DNA of 64,000 nucleotides, taken from the NCBI GenBank assembly GCA_964389925.1, contig CAYMGE010000016.1, positions 1-64,000 of the forward strand, given 5' to 3'. The stretch is from CALECP01 sp964389925 (GTDB taxonomy: Bacteria > Chloroflexota > Anaerolineae > Promineifilales > Promineifilaceae). The notes under the pieces are model-generated. The model searched no databases. It saw only the letters and a list, made by a program, of their open reading frames with translations, and had not been told where the DNA came from. Of this stretch, positions 9,050 to 17,104 are shown piece after piece; within the stretch, counting starts at the first letter, position 1, and each line of letters opens with the position of its first letter. The position numbers were made by a program, and so were the translations under genes.

Positions 9050-9250
9050 GAGTTACGCAGATCATTGACACGTGGCTTTGGCTATGTCTATGTGACCAGT
9101 GAAATGTTAGCGACCAATCCATGGGACAACTTACCGACGTTTTGGACGGCCGAAGTCAACTATATCGAACAGGTCAATCAGTCGTGTGTCCCAACTGTCG
9201 TACAGCTCTCGACAATCGCCAGCGAAAGGCGTGTGGATTATTCACATCTG
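9050..9250 (+). pseudogene. Remnant of a spherulation-specific family 4 protein
   Basis: In the frame that starts after a stop at 9047, residues 'RGFGYVYVTSEMLATNPWDN' then 'LPTFWTAEVNYIEQVN' resemble the C-terminal end of spherulin-4-type domains, which typically close on 'NPWDxLPxyW'. There is no start codon with a binding site, and the reading frame beyond about 9180 loses any likeness to the family. I read it as the tail of a lost gene. The region 8860-9275 holds nothing else I can support. Confidence 0.35.
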
Positions 9251-9275
9251 GCTTTTCTACTGCTTATGCTTGTCA

Positions 9276-9866
9276 TTACAGGCCAAACAATCCCAGCAGC
9301 GCAAAATCCGGCAGTGACAGCACTGCGTAACAGGGCGTTCCTAGTTGTTGAATGTCTTGCCACACAGTGAAGGCATCGAGTCCCATGCAGCGGGCAAGAA
9401 ATAAGGCCATCACTGTACCGTGTGTCACGATCGCAACTGTGCCATTGGGCGATTCATCTTGTATGTCATAGATGCCATTGGCAAAGCGGCCGCGTGCATC
9501 AAATGCGCTTTCCGTCCCATAGATGATCTCGGCCGGCTCCCCAAAAAATCGCGCCATCATTGCCACATAATCAGCTTCGGCCGCAAAATAAGGCGCATTG
9601 GCAGAACGGTCATGTTCATCAAAATCCTCAACGATATCCTCAACTGTAATGTCCAGCTCAGTAGCTAAAAGCTTGCCTGTTTCAAACGCTTTTTGCTGTG
9701 TGCTTGTGAATAGCGTGTCGATCTGATAAGGGCGCAATGCTTCTGCCAACGTGGAAACTGATTGCCGCCCTTGTTCCGTTAACGCCCACTCGTGATTTGG
9801 CACATCGGCCGCTTGTTGGGTCTCAGCATGTCGAATTAAAACTAACTTTCGCATATTTTTTGTCAT
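9276..9866 (-). CDS. Histidine phosphatase family protein
   Basis: A 196-residue cytoplasmic enzyme of the phosphoglycerate-mutase-like superfamily. The RHG-type motif is LIRHAET, the second catalytic His is in 'VAIVTHGTVMALF', and a 'TSTQQKAFETGKLLA' block replaces the usual 'SxxxRaxqTA'. The best start is ATG 9866, which overlaps the crcB stop by ATGA; ATG 9854 is the alternative. Coupling to crcB suggests co-transcription, without a clear functional link. The substrate (sugar phosphate, nucleotide or phosphoprotein) is unknown. Confidence 0.82.
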   Translation of the reverse strand: MTKNMRKLVLIRHAETQQAADVPNHEWALTEQGRQSVSTLAEALRPYQIDTLFTSTQQKAFETGKLLATELDITVEDIVEDFDEHDRSANAPYFAAEADYVAMMARFFGEPAEIIYGTESAFDARGRFANGIYDIQDESPNGTVAIVTHGTVMALFLARCMGLDAFTVWQDIQQLGTPCYAVLSLPDFALLGLFGL

Positions 9867-10249
9867 CGTATCAACGCAGCTCCCAGCCACGCCAACAAAA
9901 TCCCCAAACTATTGCTAACAAATAGATAGATAAGAGCCATTTCCACCTTACCATCTTCAATTAGGCGCATATTTTCCAGCGCAAACGTCGAAAATGTCGT
10001 CAATGCGCCGAGTAGGCCTGTGATGAGTAGGGGGCGCAACTCTTCTGGGAGAACTGCTTTTTCGGCCGATTGCCAAAGCACACCGATCAAAAACGCCCCT
10101 AATAGATTAACCAAAAGGGTTCCATAAGGGAAAGTGCTGTCTAGGTAGCGTGACGGCAGACTGGAGAGAAGAAAGCGCAAAACCGCGCCTACCGCGCCTC
10201 CTGCTGCAATGAATGCAATTTGTTTCACAAAAGAAATTTGGGACATCAT
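9863..10249 (-). CDS. crcB: CrcB/Fluc fluoride exporter
   Basis: A 128-residue protein with four membrane helices and the family's hallmarks: 'GGAVGAVLRFLLS' near the start, 'PYGTLLVNLLGAFLIG' in helix 2 with the conserved Asn, and 'LITGLLGALTTFSTFALE' in helix 3, which holds the Phe and Thr residues lining the pore. It works as a dual-topology dimer that lets toxic fluoride out of the cell. Start ATG 10249, with AAGG just upstream of a second ATG. No fluoride riboswitch is recognisable in the leader. It overlaps the phosphatase gene behind it. Confidence 0.92.
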   Translation of the reverse strand: MMSQISFVKQIAFIAAGGAVGAVLRFLLSSLPSRYLDSTFPYGTLLVNLLGAFLIGVLWQSAEKAVLPEELRPLLITGLLGALTTFSTFALENMRLIEDGKVEMALIYLFVSNSLGILLAWLGAALIR

Positions 10250-10531
10250 CCTTATTAAAAGAGTAGGCTTTTTTCCGATTTGTGTTCGCTCTTTGAGACA
10301 TTTTCTTCTAACTAGATTTAGCGGAAACTAAAACCTTTCTACCATAGTAGAACTGGCCTCCATTTGCGGGAAAAATTAGAAATCCACTCCGTCTGCACAA
10401 AAACAAGATTATACGCTCATTTATATCGCACTTTGTTCCACAGTTCGCACTAGCGGGCAGTTTTTACACAGTTTGTGGATAGGCATTCTACAAACTGCTA
10501 ATGTTCCTAAACATAACAAGAGGAGCAAGCT

Positions 10532-11857
10532 ATGACTCAAATTAGCGGTCGTCATCACGCAAAAATTAACGCACTACAAACCCCTTCAGACGCAACAGTT
10601 GAATATGCCAAAACTCTCACAATGCACGCGCTCGGCCCCGGCGAGGTTGCAGAACGCGAATGGTTAGCGGCGGGGCTACGTGAGCCGGATCTCGATGTTG
10701 TTCGTAGCTATCGACTCGGCCGAGTGCGTGAACAGTTGCGTAAATTTGACCTAGCTGGCATCGTTCTTTACGATCCGCTCAATGTGCGTTATGCAACTGA
10801 CAGCACCAACATGCAACTCTGGATCACGCACAATGCTTCACGCTACGCTTTTGTGCCAACAGAAGGGCCTGTCGTCGTTTTCGATTATGTAAACTGCGAA
10901 TTTTTGAGCGCACATAGCAACGTCGTTGATGAAGTACGGCCTGCAAAATCATGGTTTTACTTTGGCTCTGGCGATAGATTCCAAGAACATGCCACATTGT
11001 GGGCGGATGAAATCGCTGACCTCGTTCGGCAACATGGTGGAGGCAACATGCGTCTTGCCATTGACAAATGCAATCGGGAAGGCATCAACGCGCTCGAAAG
11101 TCATGGCATCGACATACATAACGGTGAGCAGGTCATGGAGCTAGCGCGACTTGTCAAACATGAGGAAGAAATTGTAGCGATGCGTCGCGCTATTCACGCC
11201 TGTGATGTCTCAATTGATGTGATGCGCTCCCATTTTGAGCCAGGTATCATGGAGCAGGAACTTTGGAGTCATCTGCATCAAGCCAATATCACTCGTGGCG
11301 GTGAATGGATCGAAACACGCATCCTTTCATCAGGCCCGCGCACCAATCCATGGATGCAGGAATGCTCTAGCCGTAAAATCCAAAATGGTGAGATCATGGC
11401 TTTTGATACCGACTTGATCGGCTCCTATGGAGTCTGCGTCGATATTTCCCGCACATGGCTGTGTGGCGACTTACCGCCAACAGAAGCACAAAAAACTGTC
11501 TATAAAATGGCGCACGAGCAGATCATACGCAATACTGAATGGCTCAAACCCGGCTTGACCTATCATGATTTGACACACAAATCATTTCAATATGATCCGG
11601 ATAAGTACCGTCACTACAGTTGTCTCTATCATGGGGTTGGACTATGTGATGAGATGCCGTGTATCTACTTTCCATCGGCGTGGGGTGCGTACGGCTATGA
11701 TGGTGTTTTGGAAGTAGGTCACGTCGTTTGTGTCGAGAGCTATGTCGGGCCAAAGGCAGGTGGTGAGGGGATAAAGCTAGAAAATCAAGTTCTCATCACC
11801 GAGACGGGGCATGAACTGTTGAGCCATTATCCATTTGAAGCACAGCTATTGGATTAG
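10532..11857 (+). CDS. dddP: DddP-like dimethylsulfoniopropionate lyase (M24 fold)
   Basis: A 441-residue protein of the pita-bread M24 fold that matches the DMSP lyase DddP far better than aminopeptidase P. Conserved blocks include 'DPLNVRYATDSTNMQLW', 'RGGEWIETRILSSGPRTNPW' and 'FDTDLIGSYGVCVDISRTW'. The six metal ligands known for Roseobacter DddP are all present at nearly the same numbers: Asp292, Asp294, Asp304, His367, Glu402 and Glu417, and the proposed catalytic Asp is Asp373. DddP cleaves DMSP to dimethyl sulfide and acrylate. The start has AGAGGAG upstream. It stands alone with 282 bases before it; no acrylate-handling gene is adjacent. A sister M24 enzyme on another substrate cannot be excluded. 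Confidence 0.78.
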   Translation: MTQISGRHHAKINALQTPSDATVEYAKTLTMHALGPGEVAEREWLAAGLREPDLDVVRSYRLGRVREQLRKFDLAGIVLYDPLNVRYATDSTNMQLWITHNASRYAFVPTEGPVVVFDYVNCEFLSAHSNVVDEVRPAKSWFYFGSGDRFQEHATLWADEIADLVRQHGGGNMRLAIDKCNREGINALESHGIDIHNGEQVMELARLVKHEEEIVAMRRAIHACDVSIDVMRSHFEPGIMEQELWSHLHQANITRGGEWIETRILSSGPRTNPWMQECSSRKIQNGEIMAFDTDLIGSYGVCVDISRTWLCGDLPPTEAQKTVYKMAHEQIIRNTEWLKPGLTYHDLTHKSFQYDPDKYRHYSCLYHGVGLCDEMPCIYFPSAWGAYGYDGVLEVGHVVCVESYVGPKAGGEGIKLENQVLITETGHELLSHYPFEAQLLD

Positions 11858-11867
11858 CAAGTAGACC

Positions 11868-13115
11868 CTACTGCATCGCTAAGTCAGTTTCTTGATAGAT
11901 AGCATAGGCGCGAAAGCCAAGCTGTTTAGCGCGTGCATGGATAGCGGGAAATTTCGCAGTGGGTTGGGTGAGCAGTAAAATGGGATTGTAGCCTGCTCGA
12001 ACGAGTCGATGGAGTGCAGCGGTTACAGTGATGTCACCGTTGGGGGTGATAACAAAAATTGTCGTTCCCCAGCCAAGTTTGAGCGTGGCATTGGCGATAA
12101 ATTGGAAAAGGGATTGTGAAGAGCAGCTTTCAGTTCGTGCCAAAAGTTGCAAGATATTCATCAGGTGGGGGCGACCCGTGCGGACGGGCAGGCTGTTTTG
12201 TTGGTTGATAGAATCGGCCGAGTCAGACAAAATGCGTCCCGTCCCTTCATCAAACTTAACCCCCTCCCCCCCCAACGGATCAAACCCATTTGTCACAAAC
12301 CCAACCGCCTGCCGCCTCTCAGTCAAATGTGCGGCCAATGAAGCCGCCGCCGTAATCCCCCACTCAACTTGATCATACAAACGAGATCGTTCATAGTTGT
12401 CCTCGTTTAAGTCAAGCAAAATAAATGCCTGTAAGGAGATAGCCGGTTCGAGCGTTTTGACCATCAGGCCGCCCCCTGCCGTCGCCTGTGAGCGTGCCGA
12501 GACCTTCCAGTTGATGCGGCGCAAACTATCTCCAGCGCGATAGTCACGCACACCAATCGGCCGCGCTGGGTCGGCATAAAGTCGTTGCTTGCTTGCCAAT
12601 GTGCCAAATGGCAAACGAGACGGCAAACGCAACCGCTCAATGGGAACGATCTCCGGATAGACGGTCAGATATTGGGCGCGAAAGACACCCTCGATATTTT
12701 GGAAACCAAATATATCACCTGTTTCGAGTTTGAGCGGGCCGACACGATAGTAGCCACGACGCATGGCGCGTACAGTATAGGTTAGGTCGGCCGAACTCTT
12801 CCCTCCCAATGCAATCGCCGTATTCAAATCCGTCCCGCTCCGTAGCTGAAATGGAGTCATCTCGCGCAGTCGCAACCACGTCATCGGCAACCGACTTTTA
12901 TTCTCAACGTGCAACGCAATGGGAACCTCTTCGCCTAAAAAGGCATTTGGCGCAAATTCGCGGCGGATGACTATTTTTGTGATTGAACGTGGGACATGCC
13001 AGCGCGTGTACAGATAAAGGGCGGCAAGAACATAAGCAACGTAGAAAATAAAGTCAACGCGCAGAAAGCCTGCAATAAGCAGGATGAGCAGGATGATGAC
13101 AGGAAGGCGCTTCAT
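11868..13115 (-). CDS. DUF58 domain membrane protein
   Basis: A 415-residue protein with two N-terminal membrane helices (residues 5-22 and 25-40), a beta-rich middle, and the DUF58 signature 'RDYRAGDSLRRINWKVSARS' at about residue 192. A VWA-like fold follows. DUF58 proteins usually sit next to a MoxR-type AAA ATPase and a DUF4129 or transglutaminase protein. Here they are separated: a DUF4129 protein lies at 27.9 kb and no MoxR gene is in the window. It converges with the DddP gene with ten bases between the stops. The role is unknown, probably envelope related. Confidence 0.85.
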   Translation of the reverse strand: MKRLPVIILLILLIAGFLRVDFIFYVAYVLAALYLYTRWHVPRSITKIVIRREFAPNAFLGEEVPIALHVENKSRLPMTWLRLREMTPFQLRSGTDLNTAIALGGKSSADLTYTVRAMRRGYYRVGPLKLETGDIFGFQNIEGVFRAQYLTVYPEIVPIERLRLPSRLPFGTLASKQRLYADPARPIGVRDYRAGDSLRRINWKVSARSQATAGGGLMVKTLEPAISLQAFILLDLNEDNYERSRLYDQVEWGITAAASLAAHLTERRQAVGFVTNGFDPLGGEGVKFDEGTGRILSDSADSINQQNSLPVRTGRPHLMNILQLLARTESCSSQSLFQFIANATLKLGWGTTIFVITPNGDITVTAALHRLVRAGYNPILLLTQPTAKFPAIHARAKQLGFRAYAIYQETDLAMQ

Positions 13116-13306
13116 AATAGATGCAGCAATTCCCGCAGGTTCCTTACCTCTGGTAGAGGGTTGCTCTGGAAGAAGTGTTAATCAGCCCTGAGACCTGATT
13201 TTGCCGACGATAGTGGTTTTGCTAAAGTCTAAAGTCCTATATATGGGCAATATCACGTGATTGAACCACATATGGGCTTCAAGCTGCGGGAATTGCTGTA
13301 ATAGAT

Positions 13307-13340
13307 GCAAAAAAGCCACTCAGAGTTGAGTGGCTTTTGC
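13307..13340 (-). terminator. Rho-independent terminator of the initiator tRNA
   Basis: A strong hairpin (AGCCACTCA/TGAGTGGCT) with A and T runs on its flanks begins three bases past the tRNA 3' end. On the minus strand the stem is followed by a T-run, so it ends the tRNA transcript. Confidence 0.8.
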
Positions 13341-13342
13341 GA

Positions 13343-13414
13343 TTGCGGAGACAGGATTCGAACCTGCGACCTCCGGGTTATGAGCCCGACGAGCTGCCTC
13401 TGCTCTACCCCGCG
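13343..13414 (-). tRNA. Initiator tRNA-fMet (CAU)
   Basis: The minus strand folds as a full cloverleaf: acceptor CGCGGGG with CTCCGCA, D-arm GAGC/GCTC, anticodon stem GTCGGG...CCCGG around CAT, and T-arm GCAGG TTCGAAT CCTGT. Two marks single it out as the initiator rather than elongator: the unpaired C1-A72 at the acceptor end and three G-C pairs at the base of the anticodon stem. CCA is not encoded. It stands between the DUF58 and PspC genes and ends in its own terminator. Confidence 0.95.
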
Positions 13415-13494
13415 CTATCTGAATAAGAGTATAGCAACTGTCCGGAAAGAATCCAAAAAGTCAAACGGGAAATTTATGCCAAATTGCGAGCATG

Positions 13495-13896
13495 TCACGC
13501 ACCACGTTTACGCATCAACCAGATACCTAACCCAATCAACATGATCGGGGCGAGAATTGACAGATCAATGCCAAGGTTGGCGAGTAAGAAGTAGGCACCC
13601 ATCACAATCAAGAGTCCTGCAACGAATGTGCGGTTCGTGCGACGGATAGAGTCGGCCGATTTCAGCCCGTCTACATCATCATACACAAACTCAAATTCGC
13701 TATCGACGTTTGATTGTTTTGGCGTGATAATCGCCAAGATGATGTAAATCGGCACACCGATGCCCGATGCAAACCCTAGAATGACAAAGGCCAAACGGAC
13801 TAAAACAGGATCGACGTCGAGATATTGTGCCAAGCCACCGCACACCCCTGAAATCACGCTGTTTGACTCACTGCGTGTTAATTTTGTTTGTACCAT
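13495..13896 (-). CDS. PspC domain membrane protein
   Basis: A 133-residue protein with the PspC signature at the start: 'VISGVCGGLAQYLDVDPVLV' followed by 'RLAFVILGFASGIGVPIYII' forming the first membrane helix. A hydrophilic stretch and two more helices (residues 91-124) follow, ending in a short Arg/Lys tail. PspC proteins sense envelope stress in other bacteria. I start at ATG 13896, which has GGAGAAG seven bases upstream, not the longer ORF at 13944. Confidence 0.85.
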   Translation of the reverse strand: MVQTKLTRSESNSVISGVCGGLAQYLDVDPVLVRLAFVILGFASGIGVPIYIILAIITPKQSNVDSEFEFVYDDVDGLKSADSIRRTNRTFVAGLLIVMGAYFLLANLGIDLSILAPIMLIGLGIWLMRKRGA

Positions 13897-14047
13897 GATT
13901 CTTCTCCGGAAAACCTGTACCTTCCTCAAGAAAATATAGGTCATAATTTGTCTATCTGCCTTCTATACGCCATTGACGAGACAAAGTTGCGATTTTAAGG
14001 GGTCTTCATTTTTCGGCCGAAACCGTCCAATTCCCTTCCTGACCACC

Positions 14048-14053
14048 TATAAT
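14048..14053 (+). promoter_or_regulatory. Perfect -10 box directly before the LysM gene
   Basis: TATAAT ends eight bases before the ATG at 14062, which places the transcription start at or next to the start codon. No ribosome binding site exists, so the mRNA is probably leaderless. The -35 region is weak. Confidence 0.5.
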
Positions 14054-14061
14054 TTATCATC

Positions 14062-14910
14062 ATGCTGCGGCCTCTCATCCTACTTATTTTCCTGTTTTCT
14101 GGAACCGCTCAGGCGCAAGTTGAGACATTGCCAACCCCGATTTCGTCGGGTGAGATTCTCTATCAAGCAGCGGACTTATTTCGCTCGACACCCACACCGC
14201 AGTCGGACGGCCGCATTATCTACATCGTACAAACCGGTGATACGTTGGTCGGCATCGCCACTCGCTTTGGTTACACAGTTGAGCAGTTGGATGAACTTTA
14301 TGAACTGAACAATATGCAACAAGACGACCTTCTGCGAGTCGGGCAGGCACTTGTTCTGGGTGCGGATCAAGGTGCAGTTGTGTTGCTCGAAGGTAACATT
14401 CCACCGCGCTATGAGGGAGCGACGCATCGAGAGTCGGATAATGCGTTTGTGCATCGTGTCCAAGCAGGGGAGACGCTGATCGACATTGCACTCAAATACG
14501 GCTACCGAACGATGTCTGATTTTTATGCGGTGAGTGGACTATCGGCCGAATCTCTCCTATCCACGAACCAAGAAGTGATCGTCGGCTTCAAACCCATCCC
14601 CCAGCAGCAGGGCGGTTCAACCGATTTACCTACCTCCACACCACTTCCCACGCCCACGCCCTCCAATACGCCCACACCTACACCCACCCCAAGTGCGACA
14701 CCTCTTCCATTCCCAACACTTGCTCCAACAAATACGCTCTTACCCCCTGTTGAACTCACAGAAACTGAAGAAATTTGCGAAGGCTCTGACTGTGGAACAA
14801 CGGCCGCCAGCGCACCTCTCATGTCACTTCTTGTCCCAATGATCGGAATCATCGCTACATTGCTCATCATTAGCGCAGCGGGTTGGCAGTGGTGGGCAGC
14901 TCGGAATTAA
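14062..14910 (+). CDS. Secreted two-LysM protein with C-terminal membrane anchor
   Basis: A 282-residue envelope protein. Residues 1-20 form a signal peptide, LysM 1 lies at about 53-97 (YIVQTGDTLVGIATRFGY), and LysM 2 at about 129-173 (HRVQAGETLIDIALKYGY). A Pro/Thr linker (about 190-225) and a hydrophobic segment at 255-275 follow, with a short charged end. LysM domains bind peptidoglycan or related glycans. The anchor and linker suggest display outside the cell membrane. Probably translated from a leaderless message. The NYN-domain gene follows 84 bases later, and a TATAAT at 14915-14920 may serve that gene. Confidence 0.85.
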   Translation: MLRPLILLIFLFSGTAQAQVETLPTPISSGEILYQAADLFRSTPTPQSDGRIIYIVQTGDTLVGIATRFGYTVEQLDELYELNNMQQDDLLRVGQALVLGADQGAVVLLEGNIPPRYEGATHRESDNAFVHRVQAGETLIDIALKYGYRTMSDFYAVSGLSAESLLSTNQEVIVGFKPIPQQQGGSTDLPTSTPLPTPTPSNTPTPTPTPSATPLPFPTLAPTNTLLPPVELTETEEICEGSDCGTTAASAPLMSLLVPMIGIIATLLIISAAGWQWWAARN

Positions 14911-14994
14911 GGCTATAATCCATACTGCGACACCTCGAAACATACTATTTCTGTTGCAATCCATGTAGCACAAAAAATCAAATATAGGTTAATA

Positions 14995-15828
14995 ATGACA
15001 TTATCTTTATCTTCTTCAAAAGTTGGCGTTTATGTCGATGCGGCTAATATCTATCGGAGTGGTGGTTCTGGGATGCAGTATGATATTTTGCGTGAGTTTG
15101 CGACCCGTGACGGTGGCGAACCGTTAAGACTCAATGCGTATGTTACCTATGACAACCAACGCGCCCAAAGTGACTATGATTATCGTAAAAAAGCGATAGG
15201 CTTCCACAACAAGTTACGCGACTTCGGCTACAAGGTCATTCTCAAACATGTCAAATGGTATGAAGATGAGAGTGGCAATCGCTATGCAAAGGCAAATGCG
15301 GATCTTGATCTCGCCGTTGATGTTCTCTTACAATCTGAATCGCTAGACCGCTTGCTCATTGCCACTGGAGACGGCGACTTTGTGCAGGTTGTGCGTGCGC
15401 TACAAAATCGCGGACTGCGTGTTGAAATCATCGCATTTGATAACGTCTCTCCGCAGCTACGTCAAGAAGCTGACCTTTTTATGTCGGGCTTTTTAGTTCC
15501 CGGCCTACTCTCTACAAATGAGCGTGATCTGCCATGGGGAGAAATTGGCTCCGTAGTTCGGGGTTGGTGCTATTATTACGATGAGGAGCGCGGGATAGGG
15601 TTCATGCGCTTTTTGAAAGCGGTTGCATCAGGATTGTGGATGGTCGATACGAGACATGAAGATTCTCCCTACAAAACGGCTTTTTTTCATCATTCGCAAC
15701 TGCCTAACGAATGGGTTAAACAGCAGTTGCCAAGCCGTGACCATATCTTTGAGTTCAAGTTGTCGCAATCGGAGCGACATCGAGATCAGTTAACGGCCGA
15801 AGAAATAGAACTCGTCAACAAGTTATAA
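14995..15828 (+). CDS. NYN-domain (LabA/DUF88) protein with cold-shock-like C-terminus
   Basis: A 277-residue cytoplasmic protein. Residues 8-165 form a PIN-like NYN ribonuclease domain with its acidic residues in 'VGVYVDAANIYR', 'KANADLDLAVDVLL' and 'LIATGDGDFVQVV'. From about residue 185 a second part (RGWCYYYDEERGIGFMRF, then TAFFHHSQLP) resembles an OB-fold of the cold-shock type, which would add RNA binding. NYN proteins cleave or handle RNA; LabA members affect clock output in cyanobacteria. The target here is unknown. No clear ribosome binding site. Confidence 0.8.
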   Translation: MTLSLSSSKVGVYVDAANIYRSGGSGMQYDILREFATRDGGEPLRLNAYVTYDNQRAQSDYDYRKKAIGFHNKLRDFGYKVILKHVKWYEDESGNRYAKANADLDLAVDVLLQSESLDRLLIATGDGDFVQVVRALQNRGLRVEIIAFDNVSPQLRQEADLFMSGFLVPGLLSTNERDLPWGEIGSVVRGWCYYYDEERGIGFMRFLKAVASGLWMVDTRHEDSPYKTAFFHHSQLPNEWVKQQLPSRDHIFEFKLSQSERHRDQLTAEEIELVNKL

Positions 15829-15922
15829 GCCTGCCCCCACCAGTCCGTTTCTCATTCCCAGATTGCGCCAAGTTTAATATCTACAACTGCTCGGCCGTCA
15901 AGGGTGCTAGCTTGCACTTGAA

Positions 15923-15954
15923 AAGAGGTGTTCATATCCTCAGACACACCTCTT
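15923..15954. terminator. Bidirectional hairpin between convergent genes
   Basis: A nine-base perfect inverted repeat (AAGAGGTGT/ACACCTCTT) with a 14-base loop lies between the ends of the NYN gene and the zinc peptidase gene, which face each other. Confidence 0.6.
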
Positions 15955-15970
15955 ATTGCTCTCGTTTTAC

Positions 15971-16900
15971 TTAGCGAAATCCATCAATACAAACTTGTGC
16001 ATTGGTATCTAGTCCAAGATTAAAGGCTGCCAAACGTTCATTTCCCGTTCCATGTGCGCCGGGGTGATTATAGGGAGCATCGGGATTAATCTGGTCGTCG
16101 CCAATAGAGAAGAATAGATCGCGGGCAAGTTGGACATCCTGCGCGTTAATCAAACCCAGACTAAATTCATACGTCGTGTACGCACCTGACATACAGTCTG
16201 CTTGCAGCTCAATCTGACGCAAACCCGGCAATTGCCTAAATAAATCAAGTTGATCCTGAATGTAATGACCCCACTCATGTGAAAGCACACCGACCGCTGC
16301 GTATAGACCAAAATCGGCCGTCACGCTTTCCAATAAACGTAAGTCGATGAAAATAGCGTCCATTGCGGGGATATAGAAAGCATTTGGTGCGTCATTGGGA
16401 TGACCGCGATAAGTTTCCACAATGCTGGGCGCATGATAGCTCACACCACGTTTTTGAAATTCAGCTTCCCAAAAGACCTGTAATGTTTCAATCGCTTGGT
16501 CAATGCGTGCTTCAACCGCAGCTTCGTCAAATGCAGGTGGGGTATTTCCACCGCCGCCCGTAGCACAAGGCGGCCATGGCCCTGACTCTGGAATTACACA
16601 CTCATCTGAATTGCCATCACTATTCCCACCGTTTGTGGCACAAGGTGGCCATGGCCCTGATTCGGGGATCACGCAATCACCTGAGTTTCCGCCATTGTTT
16701 CCGCTGCTGTTTGCTTGGTCCTGACAGCGTTCGTAATCTTCTTGTTTTTGCTCATCCCATGGCCCATCAAAGTAGCCGGGCTGGTTGCAAACATCCTGTT
16801 GGGCAGCCACATAGCCAGTGTTATTAACTGCAAAAGCGAGCAGTAAACAGAATGCAGCTAGGCTAAAAACCCACTTCATTATCGATCTTTGTCGTGACAT
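15971..16900 (-). CDS. Secreted neutral zinc metallopeptidase (YpfJ/PF04228-like)
   Basis: A 309-residue protein with a signal peptide (about residues 8-34), a Gly/Asn-rich linker, and a zinc peptidase domain with HEWGHYIQ and, downstream, the 'ELQADCMSGAY' ligand region. The linker holds two near-identical copies of 'CVIPESGPWPPCAT', each with two Cys, separated by Asn/Gly/Ser spacers, so two small disulfide loops seem likely. The start at ATG 16900 is backed by AAGGAACAG. The substrate is unknown. The two loop repeats are also near-identical in DNA (about 16560-16610 and 16638-16685), pointing to recent duplication. Confidence 0.83.
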   Translation of the reverse strand: MSRQRSIMKWVFSLAAFCLLLAFAVNNTGYVAAQQDVCNQPGYFDGPWDEQKQEDYERCQDQANSSGNNGGNSGDCVIPESGPWPPCATNGGNSDGNSDECVIPESGPWPPCATGGGGNTPPAFDEAAVEARIDQAIETLQVFWEAEFQKRGVSYHAPSIVETYRGHPNDAPNAFYIPAMDAIFIDLRLLESVTADFGLYAAVGVLSHEWGHYIQDQLDLFRQLPGLRQIELQADCMSGAYTTYEFSLGLINAQDVQLARDLFFSIGDDQINPDAPYNHPGAHGTGNERLAAFNLGLDTNAQVCIDGFR

Positions 16901-17104
16901 TATCTGTTCCTTTTTGAGATACTGGTAAAAAGCCATTGATTAGCGATGGTGCGAAAATTCGGCCGAAAATCTCAGCCACCGCCCGCGACCATTGTAATGT
17001 AGTATACGAATTTCTAAATTAGAATGATAGGGAGAACAAGCGTAAAATGACTATATGAACCTTCTTTTCTAAGGTGACGGTGAATAATAAATAGGTAGGT
17101 GAAA

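Noticed and set aside
10250..10345. Possible fluoride riboswitch in the crcB leader
   Set aside because: The minus-strand leader lacks the crcB-motif pseudoknot bases; I see no matching stems.
10532..11857. Plain Xaa-Pro aminopeptidase
   Set aside because: The sequence blocks and ligand positions follow DddP more closely than PepP-type peptidases.
14523..14870. Minus-strand frame rich in Gly-Val repeats
   Set aside because: It is the reverse reading of the Pro/Thr linker in the LysM gene; similar shadows occur opposite 29.6-30.8 kb and 40.2-40.9 kb.
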